Shown here piece by piece: positions 62,194 to 64,000 of a DNA stretch of 64,000 nucleotides; the stretch's first letter is position 1; each line of letters begins with the position of its first letter. This DNA is from Hyphomonas beringensis (lineage in GTDB: Bacteria > Pseudomonadota > Alphaproteobacteria > Caulobacterales > Hyphomonadaceae), in contig NZ_AWFF01000001.1 of NCBI RefSeq assembly GCF_000682755.1, positions 248,001 through 312,000 of the forward strand. Direction: 5' to 3'. The notes under the pieces were generated by a model. It saw only the letters and a list, made by a program, of their open reading frames with translations, was not told the DNA's origin and made no database searches. The position numbers and the translations under genes were made by a program.

Positions 62194-63510
62194 CTATCTG
62201 GGAGTTCCAGACGTTCTATCAGGTACAGTGGTCTGCTGAAACGCATGCAAATCCAGACATAAGGGGGCAGCGTTATCACTACAGGTTCGTTCCATCCTCA
62301 CCACAAACAGCGTTATGACTGCACTCACGCCAAGCAAGGCAAATGCGCTGGAGAAACCAGCTGATGCGGCGATCGTCAGAGCAAGTGACGATGTGAGCAT
62401 CTCTCCAAAGTCTCGAGAACTCTGAACGATCGTCATATCGGTCCCGGCCTGATTTGCAGTTCCGGCAAAGCAAGAGGCAATCGTCATTGCGGCAACGGAC
62501 ATTCCGCCCGTGCCCACAGAGCCGAGCATGACCGCAAGCCCGGCCAACCAGACCGTCGACGAGGAAACGCCCAGCGTCATGGACAACCAGAGCAGACTTC
62601 CAATGAGAGAACACAAAACCGAAATCGTCAGCGCCGTACGCACTCCGGTGAGCCGGATCATCAAGGCCGCCCCGCCGCACCCAAGCACGACCGTGACACC
62701 TCCGCCCGCAAGACCGATTTTACCGATCTGCTCGACCGCCCAATCCTGATCCACAAGGAACACCTTTCCCAGTGTGAAACCACCCACTGCGGTGACCGCG
62801 GTAAGAAAGGCGATCGCCGCGACATTCAAGGCCCCGGGACGCCTCACGAAACCGGCGAGACTCGCTTTCGTCTCAGCCCGCGCAACAGAATGCGCCGCCT
62901 GCCGTTCTCTCCAGAACAGAGCGAATAGAAAACCGAAAAGAACGATCGCCGTCATGACGGAAACTGCCGTCGAGGCACTGAAATAACCCGCGACAATCAA
63001 TGCCGCCGGGCCGCCAAGGAAAAACCCGACCAACGTCCCGGCAACCTGCACCGCGTTGGCAAGTGGCAGCATTTTACTGGAAAAGTACTCAGCAACCATA
63101 CCATCCGTCGCCGTATCCTGTGTCGCCGCGGCGAAGGATGTCACCACAAACAAGATGACGACAAGCGAAGATGTCCGTTCGGAAACACCGATGACAGCAA
63201 TCGCGCTCAAAGCGACAAAGATCATTGCCTGCATCGGCAAAATCCAGCTTCGCCGCTTGCCCAGGCGAGGCGACCAGAGATTGTCGAGGAATGGCGCCCA
63301 GAGGAATTTCAGCACCCAGGGCAGACCGATCAAAGGCAGCCAGGCAAGACTCGAAAGCGATGCACCTTCACTTCTTAAAATCGTTGGCAGGAAGTCCATG
63401 GCGAGCCCGAAGGGTGCCCCCTGGCTGACATAGAGCGCGCCGATCATCATCAGTGCCCTCACTGATCGCCAGCTTGCGCCTTCGTATTTTCCGGATGTTT
63501 GTGTCAACAT
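62194..63510 (-). CDS. MFS transporter, RhtX/FptX (siderophore permease)-like
   Basis: A 438-residue, about 12-helix major facilitator. GALYVSQGAPFGLAMDFLPTIL near the N-terminus and LIGLPWVLKFLWAPFLDN..KRRSWILPMQ are typical of the RhtX/FptX and AmpG branch. With a PepSY-TM gene two bases upstream, siderophore transport across the inner membrane is the best guess. The start at 63510 has GAGGG ahead; the 52 upstream in-frame codons overlap the PepSY gene. AmpG-like muropeptide import is an alternative. Confidence 0.85.
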   Translation of the reverse strand: MLTQTSGKYEGASWRSVRALMMIGALYVSQGAPFGLAMDFLPTILRSEGASLSSLAWLPLIGLPWVLKFLWAPFLDNLWSPRLGKRRSWILPMQAMIFVALSAIAVIGVSERTSSLVVILFVVTSFAAATQDTATDGMVAEYFSSKMLPLANAVQVAGTLVGFFLGGPAALIVAGYFSASTAVSVMTAIVLFGFLFALFWRERQAAHSVARAETKASLAGFVRRPGALNVAAIAFLTAVTAVGGFTLGKVFLVDQDWAVEQIGKIGLAGGGVTVVLGCGGAALMIRLTGVRTALTISVLCSLIGSLLWLSMTLGVSSSTVWLAGLAVMLGSVGTGGMSVAAMTIASCFAGTANQAGTDMTIVQSSRDFGEMLTSSLALTIAASAGFSSAFALLGVSAVITLFVVRMERTCSDNAAPLCLDLHAFQQTTVPDRTSGTPR

Positions 63511-63512
63511 TC

Positions 63513-64000
63513 CTACGCCCTCTGCTTTAAGGATCTTTTTTTGACAGCCGGTGTCTTTGACCGACGACGCCTGTTCACAACCCACAGCCAGGGCCCGGTC
63601 ACGATCAAAATGATCGGTACGGCCCCCATAATGACGTAAACGGCATAGACAGCCGGGCTGTCCCATACGCCCGTATGGAGCGATTTCATCGCAATCATGA
63701 CGCGCATGAACACGGGCACGTCCCGCGCAGGGAGGGCTTCACCTGAATGCGCGTCGAACAGAAAAGTCGCGGATTTTTCCCAGGGCGGTGCAAACCGATT
63801 GAGCATCATCACGGCCACCGGACGAGCCCCCCGCCCCGGTATGACCGCCTGGATTTCGCGATCGGGATAAGCGGCGCCGACACTCGAAAGGATGGTCGAA
63901 AGACTTGCGGACGGCAGGTCATCAACCGGCGGACTGGCGGAGCCGGGCGCGGCAGCAGCCATCTGAGGTCTCCCTCGCGCGGGTTTGATGTCTGCGAACC
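63513..64000 (-). CDS. PepSY-associated transmembrane protein, C-terminal part (runs off the right edge)
   Basis: The frame is open to the right edge; the 5' end lies outside the window. The visible about 162 residues include the periplasmic PepSY part (YPDREIQAVIPG, FLFDAHSGEALP), MKSLHTGVWDSPAVYAVYVIMGAVPIILIVTGPWLWVV as the last helix, and a basic tail (NRRRRSKTPAVKKR). A short Met-initiated reading from 63962 would cut the protein artificially. Coupled to the RhtX-like gene. Likely ferric-siderophore reduction. Confidence 0.82.
   Translation of the reverse strand, partial: FADIKPARGRPQMAAAAPGSASPPVDDLPSASLSTILSSVGAAYPDREIQAVIPGRGARPVAVMMLNRFAPPWEKSATFLFDAHSGEALPARDVPVFMRVMIAMKSLHTGVWDSPAVYAVYVIMGAVPIILIVTGPWLWVVNRRRRSKTPAVKKRSLKQRA

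Noticed and set aside
61995-62318. 107-codon plus-strand frame after the terminator
   Set aside because: No ribosome site, overlaps the end of the MFS gene and shows no family features.
63513-63962. Reading the right-edge gene as a complete 149-residue protein
   Set aside because: The frame stays open to base 64000 and PepSY-TM proteins are longer, so it is a truncated gene.

Overview
The window looks like a chromosomal segment of an aerobic, probably marine or freshwater alphaproteobacterium. The Caulobacterales/Hyphomonadales-type heterotrophs are my best guess, by inference only. The evidence is moderately high GC, four TonB-dependent receptors, secreted peptidases (M61-like, S46), a cyo quinol oxidase and several acyl-CoA catabolic genes. 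No rRNA, tRNA, CRISPR array, insertion sequence or phage gene is visible. The genes are intact, densely packed and often overlap by 1-4 bases.

Region A (1-5.2 kb, minus strand) holds a partial TonB receptor, an APC amino-acid permease, a class I/II aminotransferase and an M61-like metallopeptidase lipoprotein. It reads as a peptide/amino-acid scavenging set.

Region B (5.7-19.6 kb) holds a histone-deacetylase-family amidohydrolase, a beta-lactamase-fold serine hydrolase and an N-acyl-D-amino-acid deacylase-like protein on plus. They converge on a minus-strand unit made of a TonB receptor, a dipeptide-epimerase-like enolase-superfamily enzyme (DgcA type) and a DUF1611 protein (DgcN type). A small membrane protein, a PepSY-TM protein, an alanine/glycine:Na+ symporter and an AraC regulator follow. 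DgcN/DgcA is a known D-glutamate route, so the region may be a D-amino-acid or D-residue-containing peptide utilisation locus.

Region C (19.9-30.4 kb) holds a PaiB-like protein overlapping an HSL-type esterase, the cyoABCD quinol oxidase, a PoxB-type pyruvate:quinone oxidoreductase, a class II glutamine amidotransferase and a glutamate-synthase-like FMN protein.

Region D (30.9-42.5 kb) holds a TonB receptor with a divergent AraC regulator. Next is a zinc-homeostasis module arranged around a Zur-box-like palindrome: MerC-family protein, COG0523 GTPase and DUF1826 on one side, and zur, zrgA-like and DUF3299 on the other. An S46 dipeptidyl-peptidase and a small AraC/membrane/His-rich-protein group follow.

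Region E (43-62 kb) is the most interesting part. It encodes an MFS transporter, two mesaconyl-CoA-hydratase-like MaoC proteins, two CaiB-type CoA transferases (one a tandem fusion), a malyl/methylmalyl-CoA-lyase-like CitE protein, an acyl-CoA dehydrogenase, an IclR regulator, an MmgE/PrpD protein, an aldehyde dehydrogenase, a nitronate-monooxygenase-like protein, a PQQ alcohol dehydrogenase with two c-type haem sites, a nitroreductase and a TonB receptor. Five intergenic regions carry the same 14-16 bp palindrome (core about ATCAyatatGTGAT), including the one upstream of the IclR gene. This suggests one IclR-controlled regulon for uptake, periplasmic oxidation, CoA activation and retro-aldol cleavage of an unidentified alcohol or acid.

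Region F (62.2-64 kb) holds an RhtX/FptX-like MFS transporter and a partial PepSY-TM protein, probably the start of a siderophore-uptake module beyond the window.
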